43,300 bases of DNA from Acrocarpospora macrocephala. Lineage in GTDB: Bacteria > Actinomycetota > Actinomycetes > Streptosporangiales > Streptosporangiaceae. Both the position numbers and the translations under genes were made by a program. The notes under the pieces are model-generated. The model searched no databases, was not told where the DNA came from, and saw nothing but the letters and a program-made list of their open reading frames with translations. Below, piece after piece: positions 1-8,544 of this stretch; within the stretch, counting starts at the first letter, position 1, and each line of letters begins with the position of its first letter. The DNA is taken from contig NZ_BLAE01000086.1 in the NCBI RefSeq assembly GCF_009687865.1, positions 4,536 through 47,835 of the forward strand, written 5' to 3'.

Positions 1-1982
1 ACCCTTTGTTTTCCCTCGGGGCTCCGCCCCGCCCCCCATTGCTTGCCCTCGGGGCTGCGCCCCGCACCCGCGATGATGTATCGCCTGGTCATTCCGTCGA
101 CGGTCGCGGTTCCTTCGGGTCCGAGTCCGGCGGTTACCACCGTGTCGCCGATCGCGACCTCGGCGTGGTCGCGAGTGCCTCGGACCCGGACATCGACGAT
201 CTCGCCGCCGGCTTCGAGGCGATATCGCGTCCAGGCCCGCTCCCCCAGCCGCCAGCCATCCGCGACCTCCCATGGATCGCCGCTCTCATCCCCTTCGGGA
301 TGGAAGTTCAACGCGGCCACCGCCAGCACGAATACCGAAATATCCGAAATTTCGGCGCTTGTGAGCAGCTCGTCGAGGTGCCGCTCCACCAAACCCGTGT
401 CCAGGCGTCCCGCGACCACTTCGGGATGCGCCAGCAAAGCCCGCAAGAACGCGATATTGGTGGGCACCCCCAGAATGACCGTCTCGCCAAGCGCATCCCC
501 CAAAGCCCGAAGCGCACCCTCACGCTCCGGCGCCCAGGCGATCACCTTCGACAACATCGGGTCGTAATCGCTCCCGACAACGACCCCTTCAGCCAGCCCG
601 GAATCCACCCGAACACGGGTAGGTGTCCGCGACGCAGGTCCCAGCGAGGAAGGGACGCCCCGCCCGGGTTCCTGCGGCACCCGCCCACCCGAGGCAAGAA
701 GTTCTTGACCCGCTTCTCGCAGTTGCCCGCTCGACGCAAGGGCGTCTTGACCCGCTCCTTCAGGTTGCCCGCCCAACGCAAGAACGTCTCGCCCGGCTTC
801 TCCAGGTTGCCCGCCCGACGCAAGGACGTCTCGCCCGGCTTCCCGCAGTTGCCCGCCCAAGGCAAGGAGCTCCTGCCTGGATTCTCTCGGCACTCCTCCC
901 AGAGGAACGAATCCCGCAGGCTCGCGCAGCGCCAGAACGGTCCCGCCTGTTGGCAGGAATCCGCGCCGGGGATCCTCCGCGTACACCCGCCCCTCGACCG
1001 CGTGCCCGACAAGCCGGACATCATCTTGCTCGAACCCCAGCGGCTCCCCCGCCGCCACCCGCAGCTGGCGCTCCACCAGGTCGAGTGGCTCCCCGGCGAC
1101 CCGGCACACGAGTTCGGTGACCGGATGTTCCACCTGGAGCCGCGTGTTCATTTCCATGAAGAAGAACTCGCCGGGCCCTTCGCCGCCGGGGACGATGAAC
1201 TCCACAGTTCCGGCCCCGGCATACCCGACCGACCGGGCCGCTTCCACGGCCGCCGAGCCCATACGCTCGCGGGTCGCCGCGTCCACGAACGGCGACGGCG
1301 CCTCTTCGATGATCTTCTGGTGTCGCCGTTGCAGGCTGCATTCCCGCTCGCCCAGATGCACCACGTTCCCGAACCCATCCGCGAGCACCTGGATCTCGAT
1401 ATGCCGGGGATTGGCGACAAATCGCTCGATCAGCAGCGTGCCATCGCCGAACGCCGCAAGCGCGGTCCGCCGCGCCGACTCGATCGCCTCCGGCAGTTCG
1501 GCGGCCGACCGGACGAGCAGCATGCCCTTCCCGCCGCCCCCGGCCGAGGGCTTGATCAGCGCAGGGAACTCCGCCCACCCGGACAGGTCGCCGGTCGCTC
1601 CGGGCACCACCGGCACCCCGGCCTTGGCCACCGTCTCCTTTGCCCGGATCTTGTCGCCCATCGCCTCGATGGCCTCCGGCGGCGGCCCGACGAAGACCAC
1701 CCCCATTTCCGCACAAGCCCTGGCGAAACCGGCGTTCTCCGCCAGGAACCCGTAGCCGGGATGGATCGCCTGCGCCCCGGACCGGCGGGCCGCGTCCAGG
1801 ATGCCGTCGATGTCGAGGTAGCCGCGCGGGAGCCGTACCGCGATGTCGGCGGCGCGGACGTGTGGTGCGCCGGAGTCGGCGTCGCTGTGAACGGCGACGG
1901 AGCGCACGCCGAGCGCACGCAGCGTCCGGATCACCCGGACTGCGATCTCGCCGCGGTTCGCGACCAGGACCGTGTCGAACAT
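1..1982 (-). CDS. mccA: Acyl-CoA (methylcrotonyl/propionyl-type) carboxylase alpha subunit, C-terminus beyond window
   Basis: This is a biotin carboxylase subunit of a biotin-dependent acyl-CoA carboxylase, which carboxylates biotin with bicarbonate and ATP. About 660 residues are visible. The protein starts [19 protein letters not shown] (ATG at 1982). An ATP-grasp glycine loop (AGGGGKGM) lies near residues 147-154, [10 protein letters not shown] near 221-230 and the catalytic [15 protein letters not shown] block near 276-290. The frame stays open to the left edge, so the biotin-carrier (BCCP) domain with its modified lysine is not seen. It follows the beta subunit by 5 bp and is probably translationally coupled to it. 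The odd point is about 100 extra residues between ALREP (~354) and [10 protein letters not shown] (~455), where relatives such as AccC have a loop of roughly ten residues; the insert is repetitive. The pairing with an MCC-type beta subunit and a BCKDH E1 favours leucine catabolism. Propionyl- or acetyl-CoA carboxylase alpha remains possible. Confidence 0.9.
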   Translation of the reverse strand, partial: MFDTVLVANRGEIAVRVIRTLRALGVRSVAVHSDADSGAPHVRAADIAVRLPRGYLDIDGILDAARRSGAQAIHPGYGFLAENAGFARACAEMGVVFVGPPPEAIEAMGDKIRAKETVAKAGVPVVPGATGDLSGWAEFPALIKPSAGGGGKGMLLVRSAAELPEAIESARRTALAAFGDGTLLIERFVANPRHIEIQVLADGFGNVVHLGERECSLQRRHQKIIEEAPSPFVDAATRERMGSAAVEAARSVGYAGAGTVEFIVPGGEGPGEFFFMEMNTRLQVEHPVTELVCRVAGEPLDLVERQLRVAAGEPLGFEQDDVRLVGHAVEGRVYAEDPRRGFLPTGGTVLALREPAGFVPLGGVPRESRQELLALGGQLREAGRDVLASGGQPGEAGRDVLALGGQPEGAGQDALASSGQLREAGQELLASGGRVPQEPGRGVPSSLGPASRTPTRVRVDSGLAEGVVVGSDYDPMLSKVIAWAPEREGALRALGDALGETVILGVPTNIAFLRALLAHPEVVAGRLDTGLVERHLDELLTSAEISDISVFVLAVAALNFHPEGDESGDPWEVADGWRLGERAWTRYRLEAGGEIVDVRVRGTRDHAEVAIGDTVVTAGLGPEGTATVDGMTRRYIIAGAGRSPEGKQWGAGRSPEGKQR
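6..71. repeat. 33-bp tandem duplication inside the carboxylase alpha gene
   Basis: Two adjacent 33-bp units (6-38 and 39-71) each contain CCCTCGGGGCT-C/G-CGCCCC. On the coding minus strand they encode an 11-residue unit, [10 protein letters not shown] plus one residue, twice. The array may continue past the left edge. Each unit also carries a GGGGC/GCCCC dyad able to form a short hairpin. Confidence 0.75.
681..890. repeat. 42-bp in-frame tandem repeat in the biotin carboxylase domain
   Basis: Four clear 42-bp units (723-764, 765-806, 807-848, 849-890) begin TTGCCCGC-C/T on the plus strand, and a more diverged fifth unit lies at 681-722. On the coding strand each encodes 14 residues with consensus LA-L/S-GGQ-x-x-E-A-G-R/Q-D-V. 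The period is a multiple of three, so the frame is kept. The array lies in the loop of the biotin carboxylase fold just before [10 protein letters not shown]. Confidence 0.9.
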
Positions 1983-1987
1983 GAGGA

Positions 1988-3556
1988 TCACATCCTGAAG
2001 ACGCCGTAGGCGACGGGTTCGAGGGGGGCGTTCGCGGCGGCCCCGAGTGCCAGGCCGAGCACGGTCCTGGTGTCCACCGGATCGATCACGCCGTCGTCCC
2101 AGAGGCGGGCGGTTGAGTAGTAGGGATTGCCCTGCTCCTCATACTGCGCCCGGATCTCGGAGGGATCGGCGTTGCCGACCGTGGAGAGCACGTTGGCGGC
2201 CTGCTCGCCGCCCATGACGGAGATGCGGGCGTTCGGCCACATCCACAGGAATCTCGGCTGGTATGCCCGCCCGGCCATCGCGTAGTTCCCGGCCCCGAAG
2301 GACCCACCGATGATCACCGTGAACTTGGGCACCCGCGCGCACGCGACCGCGGTGACCATCTTCGCGCCGTGTTTGGCGATTCCGCCCGCCTCGTACGCCT
2401 TGCCGACCATGAACCCGCTGATGTTCTGCAGGAACAGCAGTGGCGTGCCGCGCTGGTCGCACAGCTCGATGAAGTGCGCGCCCTTCAGCGCCGACTCGCT
2501 GAACAGGATGCCGTTGTTGGCGATGATCCCCACCGGGTGGCCGTGGATTCTGGCGAAACCGGTCACCAACGTCGGACCGTACTCCGATTTGAATTCGAGG
2601 AAGCGGCTGCCGTCGGCGATTCTGGCGATGACCTCGCGCACGTCGTAGGGGGTGCGGGTGTCGCCGGGGATGATGCCGTAGAGGTCGTGCGGCGAGTGCC
2701 GGGGGGATTCGGTGGGTTCGACCGTCCACGGGCGTTGTGCCGGGGGGCCGAGGGTGGCGACGATGTCGCGGACGATGCGCAGGGCATGGGCGTCGTCCTC
2801 GGCCAGGTGGTCGGTGACGCCGCTGACGCGGGCGTGCACGTCGCCGCCGCCCAGTTCCTCGGCGGTGACCGTCTCGCCGGTGGCCGCCTTGACCAGGGGC
2901 GGGCCGCCGAGGAAGATCGTGCCCTGGTTCCGGACGATCACGGCTTCGTCGCTCATGGCGGGCACGTAGGCGCCGCCCGCCGTGCAGGAGCCGAGGACGG
3001 CGGCGATCTGCGGGATGCCGCGCGCGGACATGGTCGCCTGGTTGTAGAAGATCCGCCCGAAATGCTCGCGGTCGGGGAAGACCTCGTCCTGGCGGGGCAG
3101 GAACGCGCCGCCGGAATCGACCAGGTAGACGCAGGGCAGGCGGTTGTGCAGGGCGACTTCCTGGGCCCGCAGGTGCTTCTTGACGGTGATCGGGTAGTAG
3201 GTCCCGCCCTTCACCGTGGCGTCGTTGGCGACCACGACGACCTCGCGGCCCGCGACCCGGCCCACTCCGGTGATGATCCCCGCCGCGGGGGCCTCGTCAC
3301 CGTACAGCCCGGTGGCGGCGAGTGCGGAGAGCTCCAGGAAGCGGGACCCGGGGTCGAGCAGGCTGTCCACCCTGTCGCGGGGCAGCAGTTTGCCGCGCTC
3401 GACATGCCGGGCGCGGGACCGCTCGGGGCCGCCGCGTGCCGCGATCTCCAGGCGTTCCCGCAGCTCGGCGGCGAGCCGCTCGTTGGCTTCCGCATTCCGC
3501 TTGTACGCCTCCGCGTTCTGATCACAGGTGCTCGCCAGCACCGGCCAGGTATTCAC
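1988..3556 (-). CDS. mccB: Acyl-CoA carboxylase beta subunit (methylcrotonyl-CoA carboxylase carboxyltransferase type)
   Basis: This 522-residue carboxyltransferase moves the carboxyl group from biotin to an acyl-CoA. It has the two-crotonase-fold layout of the MCC beta family. The N-terminal half carries [21 protein letters not shown] and the oxyanion/CoA segments [10 protein letters not shown] and [16 protein letters not shown]. The C-terminal half carries [28 protein letters not shown] and [16 protein letters not shown]. Length matches MCC beta (about 530 residues) and the order beta-then-alpha is usual. The start is GTG at 3556, supported by GGGAGGT 8 nt upstream; that Shine-Dalgarno touches the palindrome shared with the divergent TetR gene. 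The expected substrate is 3-methylcrotonyl-CoA (leucine pathway). Geranyl-CoA or another beta-branched enoyl-CoA cannot be excluded. Confidence 0.93.
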   Translation of the reverse strand: MNTWPVLASTCDQNAEAYKRNAEANERLAAELRERLEIAARGGPERSRARHVERGKLLPRDRVDSLLDPGSRFLELSALAATGLYGDEAPAAGIITGVGRVAGREVVVVANDATVKGGTYYPITVKKHLRAQEVALHNRLPCVYLVDSGGAFLPRQDEVFPDREHFGRIFYNQATMSARGIPQIAAVLGSCTAGGAYVPAMSDEAVIVRNQGTIFLGGPPLVKAATGETVTAEELGGGDVHARVSGVTDHLAEDDAHALRIVRDIVATLGPPAQRPWTVEPTESPRHSPHDLYGIIPGDTRTPYDVREVIARIADGSRFLEFKSEYGPTLVTGFARIHGHPVGIIANNGILFSESALKGAHFIELCDQRGTPLLFLQNISGFMVGKAYEAGGIAKHGAKMVTAVACARVPKFTVIIGGSFGAGNYAMAGRAYQPRFLWMWPNARISVMGGEQAANVLSTVGNADPSEIRAQYEEQGNPYYSTARLWDDGVIDPVDTRTVLGLALGAAANAPLEPVAYGVFRM

Positions 3557-3568
3557 GCGCCACCTCCC

Positions 3569-3586
3569 TGTTAATTGAGACTAACA
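3569..3586. promoter_or_regulatory. Palindrome between mccB and tetR, putative TetR operator
   Basis: The 18-bp dyad TGTTAnTnnnnAnTAACA sits in the 37-bp gap between the divergent starts (GTG 3556 and ATG 3594). The spacing suggests one repressor could cover both promoters. It is a candidate operator for the adjacent TetR protein; binding is inferred only. Confidence 0.6.
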
Positions 3587-3593
3587 TTGCCTC

Positions 3594-4160
3594 ATGGCAG
3601 TCCCTACCCGCAATCGGCGCGTCGAGATTCTTGAGGCGGCGGCGGCCCTGTTCGCGGAGCGCGGCTTCCACGGCGTGTCGATCGAGGACATCGGCACGGC
3701 CGTCGGCGTCACAGGACCGGCCCTCTACCGCCACTTCCGTGGCAAGGAGGCGCTGCTCAGCGAGATCCTGCTCGACATCAGCGCCCGCCTGCACGACCAG
3801 GGCGCCGCCACCGCCGCGCTCCCCCCGCAGGACGCGCTGAACGCCCTGCTCACCGGCCACATCGAGTTCGCGCTCGGCCATCCCGCCCTGATCCGCGTGC
3901 ACGAGCGCGAGCTGCACAACGTGCCGGAGACCGCCCGCCGCCAGATCCGCCGCCTGCAGCGACTCTACGTGGAGGAATGGGTGAGCGTGCTGCGCGACCT
4001 GCACCCGGCGGTGGCGCCGGTCCGGCTGCGCTCGGCCACCCACGCCGTGTTCGGGCTGATCAACTCGACCCCGCACAGCGCGGGCGAGCTGCCCGCCGAC
4101 GAGATGGCCGAGCTATTGCACCGGATGGCCCAGGCCGCCCTCGCGGTTAGCGGTGACTAA
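3594..4160 (+). CDS. TetR/AcrR-family regulator, divergent from carboxylase genes
   Basis: This 188-residue TetR-family repressor has its helix-turn-helix in the first ~50 residues (RRVEILEAAAALFAERGFHGVSIEDIGTAVGV, then GPALYRHFRGKEALL). The C-terminal part is helical and variable, as expected for a ligand pocket. It lies divergently from mccB with a palindrome between them, so it probably controls itself and the leucine-type carboxylase operon, sensing an acyl-CoA or branched acid (inference). No Shine-Dalgarno precedes the ATG and the palindrome ends 7 bp upstream, so the transcript may be leaderless. The stop is only 2 bp from the stop of the convergent E1 gene, leaving no room for a terminator between them. 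Confidence 0.9.
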   Translation: MAVPTRNRRVEILEAAAALFAERGFHGVSIEDIGTAVGVTGPALYRHFRGKEALLSEILLDISARLHDQGAATAALPPQDALNALLTGHIEFALGHPALIRVHERELHNVPETARRQIRRLQRLYVEEWVSVLRDLHPAVAPVRLRSATHAVFGLINSTPHSAGELPADEMAELLHRMAQAALAVSGD

Positions 4161-4162
4161 CC

Positions 4163-6457
4163 TCAGGACAACATCTTCCTGGCCGCCTGCTCGATCTCGT
4201 GCTCGGTCAGCAGCACGTGGTCGGCGGCGGCGCCCAGCGGGATGAAGCTGTCCTGCGAGGTCACCCGCGCGATCGGCCCCGAGAACCCGTTGTCCACCAG
4301 GGCCGCGACGATCCCCTCCGAGACGCCGCCGGTCCTGCGGGTCTCGTCCGCGATCAGCACCTTGCCGGTCAGTTCGGCGGCCCTGAGCAGGTCGTCGATC
4401 GGCAGCGGGTTGAGCCAGCGCAGGTCGAGCACCCGGCAGCTCTTCTCGTCCTTGGTCAGCTTGACCGCCGCGCGCAGGCTCATCCGCACGCCGTTGCCGA
4501 AGGTGACGATGGTGAGGTCACGCCCGTCGCCGTACGAGCGGGCCCGGCCGATCGGCACGTGCGTCTCCGCCCAGCGCGCGGGCGGCGCGTACTTCGCCAG
4601 CCACCCGTCGTCGCCCTCCTCGAACAGATCCTTGGTGTGATAGAGCGCGATCGGCTCGATGAAGACGCAGACGCTGCCGTCGGTCCTGGCCGCGGCCAGG
4701 CAGGTGCGCAGCATGGCGGCGGCGTCGTCCGGCCGGGCCGGGGAGGCGACGACGAGGCCCGGGATGTCGCGCAGCGCGGCCACCGAGTTCTCGTTGTGGA
4801 AATGCCCGCCGAAACCCTTCTGGTACGCGTAACCGGGCACCCGTACGACCAGCGGATTCTGGTAAGCGCCCTGGGAGAAGAACCGCAGCGAGGACGCCTC
4901 GCCCCTGATCTGGTCGAGCGCGTTGTGCAGGTACGCCAGGTACTGGATCTCCGGCACCGGCAGCAGCCCGGAAACCCCGGAACCGAGCGCCAGGCCGAGG
5001 ATGGCCTGCTCGTCCAGGAGGGTGTCGAAGACCCGGGAGACGCCGAACTGGCGGAGCAGGCCGCGGGTCACGCCGTAAACGCCGCCTTTGCGGGCCACGT
5101 CCTCGCCGAACAGCAGCACGCCGGGGTCGAGGGCCATCGCGTCGGCCAGGGTGCGGTTGATGGCCTGCGCGAGGGTGAGGCGGTCCTCGTCCTCGGGCAG
5201 CGTCCGGAAGGCCTGCTCCCGCGCCGGGGCGACCCGGGCCACGTCGGCCGCGACGGCGGCGGGGTGGCGGGGCGCAAGCGGTTCCATCACCTGGTGGGCG
5301 GATTCCAGCCGGGGGCGCCGGGTGCATTCCAGGGCGAGTTTCAGCACGTGGTCGCGTTCTGCCTCGTACCGGGCGAGTAGCCCTTCGGGGGTTTCCAGTC
5401 CGGCTTCGACCAGCAGCCTGGCGGTGGTGACCAGCGGGTCGAGCGCCAGGTCGACAGCGATCTCCCGGCGGGTCCGGTAGGCCATCTCCACGTCGGATCC
5501 GGCGTGGCCCATCAGCCGTACGGTCCTGATCCGCAGGAAGGCGGGCGACCGGCCGGCCCGGACGTGGTCGGCGGCGCGGCGGGCGGTGTCGTACACGTCG
5601 GGCAGGTCGCAGCCGTCCGCCTCGAAGTACGGCAGCAGCGGGTGGTGCCCGGCCTCGACCCAGCCCGGCGGGGTGCGCACGCTGATGCCCAGGCCGTTGT
5701 CCTCGCAGACGAACAGCAGCGGCAGCTTCAGGCCGCGGAACTCGCCGTACGCCGCGGTGTTGAAACCGGTCAGCGCGCTGGCGTGGTTGACGGTGGCGTC
5801 GCCGAAGCTGCACACCGCGATGGCGTCGCCCGGCCAGCGGCCCGGCACGCCGAGCAGTTTGGCCCGCTCGATCGCGAAGGCGACGCCGACCGCGCGCGGC
5901 AGGTGGCTGGCGATGGTCGAGGTCTGCGGGATGATCGCCAGGCCGGGATGGCCGAAGACCTTGTGCCGCCCGCCCGCGATCGGCTCCTCCGCCGCCGCCG
6001 CGAGCCCGAGCAGCACATCCCGCAGGCCCTCCTCGGCGAGCCGCCCGGTCTGCGCCGAACGCTCCAGATAGAACGCGCCGGAGCGGTAGTGCAGCAGGGC
6101 GGGATCGGTGGGTTGGAGGGCCGCCGCCACGGCCGCGTTGCCCTCGTGCCCGGACGAGCCGATCGTGTAGTGGCCCTCGCCCTGGGCGCGCAGCCACCGG
6201 GCGGCGATGTCAAGGAGCCGGCTGCCGAGCTGGATCCCGAAGAGTTCCCTGCACCGGGTCCCCGTCAGGGTGGTTCCGTGCCGCACCGGCAGGCTCGGAT
6301 CCCTCGGGGTGCCCGGCTGGAGAGCACCGACGGCCTCGGCGAAATGCGTCTCAACAGTGTCCCGCGCCACAAGCCCGATTATGTCGCCACGACGCGGGCT
6401 CCGCGACAAGCCTTGCTCACTCTGTTCATGTCTTGTTGCAGAGCGCGTTCGGTTCAA
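4163..6457 (-). CDS. Fused alpha-beta E1 component of a branched-chain 2-oxoacid dehydrogenase
   Basis: This thiamine-diphosphate-dependent enzyme should decarboxylate branched-chain 2-oxo acids and acylate the lipoyl group of E2. The first half is E1 alpha, with GHYTIGSSGHEGNAAVAAAL, GRHKVFGH and the ThDP/Mg segment CSFGDATVNHASALTGFN followed by CEDNGLGIS. The second half, from about LTLAQAINRTLADAM, is E1 beta, with LLFGEDVARKGGVYGVT, PEIQYLAYLHNALDQIRGE and a transketolase C-terminal domain (VLIADETRRTGGVSEGI). Both parts are in one frame of up to 764 residues. The longest frame starts at TTG 6457; GTG 6370 (735 residues) starts closer to recognisable sequence and is equally likely. No E2 or E3 gene is in the window. 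Next to mccA/mccB this fits leucine breakdown. Confidence 0.9.
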   Translation of the reverse strand: MNRTRSATRHEQSEQGLSRSPRRGDIIGLVARDTVETHFAEAVGALQPGTPRDPSLPVRHGTTLTGTRCRELFGIQLGSRLLDIAARWLRAQGEGHYTIGSSGHEGNAAVAAALQPTDPALLHYRSGAFYLERSAQTGRLAEEGLRDVLLGLAAAAEEPIAGGRHKVFGHPGLAIIPQTSTIASHLPRAVGVAFAIERAKLLGVPGRWPGDAIAVCSFGDATVNHASALTGFNTAAYGEFRGLKLPLLFVCEDNGLGISVRTPPGWVEAGHHPLLPYFEADGCDLPDVYDTARRAADHVRAGRSPAFLRIRTVRLMGHAGSDVEMAYRTRREIAVDLALDPLVTTARLLVEAGLETPEGLLARYEAERDHVLKLALECTRRPRLESAHQVMEPLAPRHPAAVAADVARVAPAREQAFRTLPEDEDRLTLAQAINRTLADAMALDPGVLLFGEDVARKGGVYGVTRGLLRQFGVSRVFDTLLDEQAILGLALGSGVSGLLPVPEIQYLAYLHNALDQIRGEASSLRFFSQGAYQNPLVVRVPGYAYQKGFGGHFHNENSVAALRDIPGLVVASPARPDDAAAMLRTCLAAARTDGSVCVFIEPIALYHTKDLFEEGDDGWLAKYAPPARWAETHVPIGRARSYGDGRDLTIVTFGNGVRMSLRAAVKLTKDEKSCRVLDLRWLNPLPIDDLLRAAELTGKVLIADETRRTGGVSEGIVAALVDNGFSGPIARVTSQDSFIPLGAAADHVLLTEHEIEQAARKMLS

Positions 6458-6584
6458 CAGGAGTTAATGACAGCTTGTAAAGAGATCCAACCACTCGCCC
6501 CTTAAAACCGTCTACTAGTAAGGAACATGACGTGGCACCCTCAAACGCCGCGTTCAACAGCACCGGGGAGTAGAAAGGACCCGC

Positions 6585-7643
6585 ATGTTGAAACGCATCA
6601 GCGCCGTGGTCATCGCGGCCGCTATGGGAGCGGCGACCTTGGTCGCCAGCCCTGCGGCCCACGCCACGAGCGTGGCAAAACCGATCATCAAGGACATCTC
6701 CATCAGTCCGAGCCCTGTGGTGGTCACCAGCAGCACCGAAGTCAGCGCGACCTTCAGCTTCGGCACCGAGTTCGCGGATCCCACCAAGGTCACGGCGTCC
6801 CTCCAGGCGCCAGGTGGGGCGACGACGTCGCTCACTCTCACGGCGTCCGACAACAGCACCAAGTGGAGCGGCGGCGCGAAGTTCGCCCGCCAGTCCGCTG
6901 AAGGCGACTGGAAGCTTCAGATCACCGCTGCCAGCGGTAACGAGTCGACCAGCGAATCCCGTGGATTCAAGGTCGTCCAGGTCTGGGAGACCGACATCCG
7001 CGGCTTCGGGGCCTCCCCCGAGCCGATCGCGGCCGGTCAGTACCTGACCGTCCAGGGCGCGCTGGTCGCCAACAGCACCACCGGCTGGAAGGGCCTGCCG
7101 GGTCAGGGCGTCTGGATCACCTTCAAGGAGGAGGGCAGCTCCTCCTACAAGCGGATCGCCTGGGACCGCACCGACCACCGGGGCGGGTTCTCCGACCGGA
7201 TCAAGGTCTTCAAGTCGGGCTGGTGGCGCGCCGAGTTCGAAGGCGTGAGCAACCAGTTCCACCCGAGCACCAGTGACAGTGACCAGGTCGACGTCCGGCA
7301 CAAGCCCCGCCCGCCGGCGCCCAAGCCCGACCTCGACAGCCGCATCATCAAGTTCAACGCCTCACCCGAACCGGTGAAGTACGGCAAGTACGTCTACCTG
7401 CGTGGCGCGCTGCAGGTCAAGGACGGCTGGAGCTGGGACGGATACGACGCCAAGGTGTCGGTCTGGTTCAAGACCAAGCACGGTTCCTGGAAGTACGTGA
7501 AGACGACCTGGAGCAACGGCTCCGGGAAGTTCTACACCAAGACCAAGGCCACCAAGTCCGGCTACTGGAAGGTCGTCTTCAGCGGCGACCGCGACGTTGA
7601 CCCGTCGTCCAGCGCGCGGGACTGGGTGCGTGTGAAGCGCTAA
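6585..7643 (+). CDS. Secreted protein with two Ig-like repeats, function unknown
   Basis: This 352-residue exported protein has a Sec signal peptide (MLKRISAVVIAAAMGAA, cleavage near SPAAHA-TS at ~27). The mature part opens with a beta-rich domain (SPSPVVVTSSTEVSATFSF, about 35-125). Two related domains of ~100 residues follow, the first starting IRGFGASPEPIAAGQYLTVQ (~137) and the second IIKFNASPEPVKYGKYVYLR (~253), joined by a proline-rich linker (HKPRPPAPKP). Each repeat ends with a Lys-Ser-Gly-Tyr/Trp-Trp motif (KSGWWRAEF, KSGYWKVVF). Such architectures are common in secreted actinobacterial proteins and suggest adhesion or wall association, but no enzyme motif is visible. The ATG start has AAAGGA 7 nt upstream. 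A strong hairpin follows the stop. Confidence 0.85.
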   Translation: MLKRISAVVIAAAMGAATLVASPAAHATSVAKPIIKDISISPSPVVVTSSTEVSATFSFGTEFADPTKVTASLQAPGGATTSLTLTASDNSTKWSGGAKFARQSAEGDWKLQITAASGNESTSESRGFKVVQVWETDIRGFGASPEPIAAGQYLTVQGALVANSTTGWKGLPGQGVWITFKEEGSSSYKRIAWDRTDHRGGFSDRIKVFKSGWWRAEFEGVSNQFHPSTSDSDQVDVRHKPRPPAPKPDLDSRIIKFNASPEPVKYGKYVYLRGALQVKDGWSWDGYDAKVSVWFKTKHGSWKYVKTTWSNGSGKFYTKTKATKSGYWKVVFSGDRDVDPSSSARDWVRVKR

Positions 7644-7654
7644 CCCTGTTCAAC

Positions 7655-7686
7655 GGACAGCCCGGGGCCTATGCCCCGGGCTGTTC
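7655..7686. terminator. Strong bidirectional hairpin between convergent genes
   Basis: The arms ACAGCCCGGGGC and GCCCCGGGCTGT pair perfectly (12 bp) around a 4-nt CTAT loop, with a G-T then a G-C pair extending the stem. It lies 11 bp after the secreted-protein stop and 1 bp from the stop of the convergent permease gene, so it can serve both. Confidence 0.85.
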
Positions 7687-8544
7687 CTATTCGGCCCGCT
7701 TGAACTGCGCGATCGCGACCCCCAGCAGGACGACCGCGAGCGCGGCGACGATCCCCAGTTCGAGCCCGATCGGCAGCCGCCACCCGAACCACACGATCCC
7801 CGGATTGAGCGCCGCGTCCACCTGCGGCGAGACGGTCAGATACCCGAACACGGCGTGCCGCATCGGGTCCACCGCGTAGGTCAGCGGGTTCACCGTGGTC
7901 AGCACGTGCAGCCAGGACGGCAGGTTGGCCAGCGGGAACATCGCCCCCGACAGGAAGACCATCGGCATGATGGCCATCTGCATCACGCCGAAGAACGACT
8001 GCATCGACTTCATCCTGGCCGCCAGCAGCGTCCCGAACGCGGTGATCACGAACGCCGCGAGGAACATCTCGCCGAGCAGGGTGAGCAGCAGCCCAGGCGC
8101 GTACGGCACGCCGACCACACCGGCCAAGGCCAGGATGATCACGCCCTGCAAGGTGGCCACGATCGCCCCGCCCAGGCACTTGCCGAGCACGATCGCGCCC
8201 CGGCTGACCGGGGCGACCAGCATCTCGCGGAGGAAGCCGAACTCGCGGTCCCACACGATCGAGGCCGCGGAGAACATGCCGGTCGTGATGACGGTCATCG
8301 CGATCATGCCGGGGAACATGAACGTGCGGAAGTCGATGCCGGGGATCGAGTTCCGCACCAGCGAACCGAGTCCCGTGCCCAGCACGAACAGCCAGAGCAC
8401 GGGCTGGACCAGCGAGGACACCATCCGGGTCCGGTCGTTGACGAACCGGAGCATCTCCCGGTGCAGCACGACCCGCACCGCGCGCACATCATGCGAGGCG
8501 CCGCCACGCGGCAGCGCCACGCGAACCACATCGGTCACGGTCAT
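7687..8544 (-). CDS. ABC-2 type exporter permease (DrrB-like)
   Basis: This is the membrane subunit of a drug/lipid-type ABC exporter. About six membrane segments are visible (for example VLWLFVLGTGLGSLV, GMIAMTVITTGMFSAAS, GVIILALAGVVGV, FLAAFVITAFGTLLAA, MQMAIMPMVFLSGAMFPLANLP, IVAALAVVLLGVAIA). The ABC-2 signature region is ANLPSWLHVLTTVNPLTYAVDPMR. ATG at 8544 overlaps the ATPase stop as ATGA, so this start (285 residues) is preferred over ATG 8568. It is co-expressed with the ATPase and the PadR gene upstream. The cargo is unknown; DrrAB homologues export hydrophobic drugs, and substrate cannot be read from sequence. Confidence 0.92.
   Translation of the reverse strand: MTVTDVVRVALPRGGASHDVRAVRVVLHREMLRFVNDRTRMVSSLVQPVLWLFVLGTGLGSLVRNSIPGIDFRTFMFPGMIAMTVITTGMFSAASIVWDREFGFLREMLVAPVSRGAIVLGKCLGGAIVATLQGVIILALAGVVGVPYAPGLLLTLLGEMFLAAFVITAFGTLLAARMKSMQSFFGVMQMAIMPMVFLSGAMFPLANLPSWLHVLTTVNPLTYAVDPMRHAVFGYLTVSPQVDAALNPGIVWFGWRLPIGLELGIVAALAVVLLGVAIAQFKRAE

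Noticed and set aside
6-2009. Long plus-strand open frame over the carboxylase alpha gene
   Set aside because: It is the antisense shadow of the minus-strand carboxylase; the protein is Arg/Pro-rich with no motif, whereas the opposite frame shows all biotin carboxylase motifs.
7655-7686. Mobile palindromic element
   Set aside because: The hairpin sits exactly between two convergent stops and fits a bidirectional terminator; no second copy was noticed.
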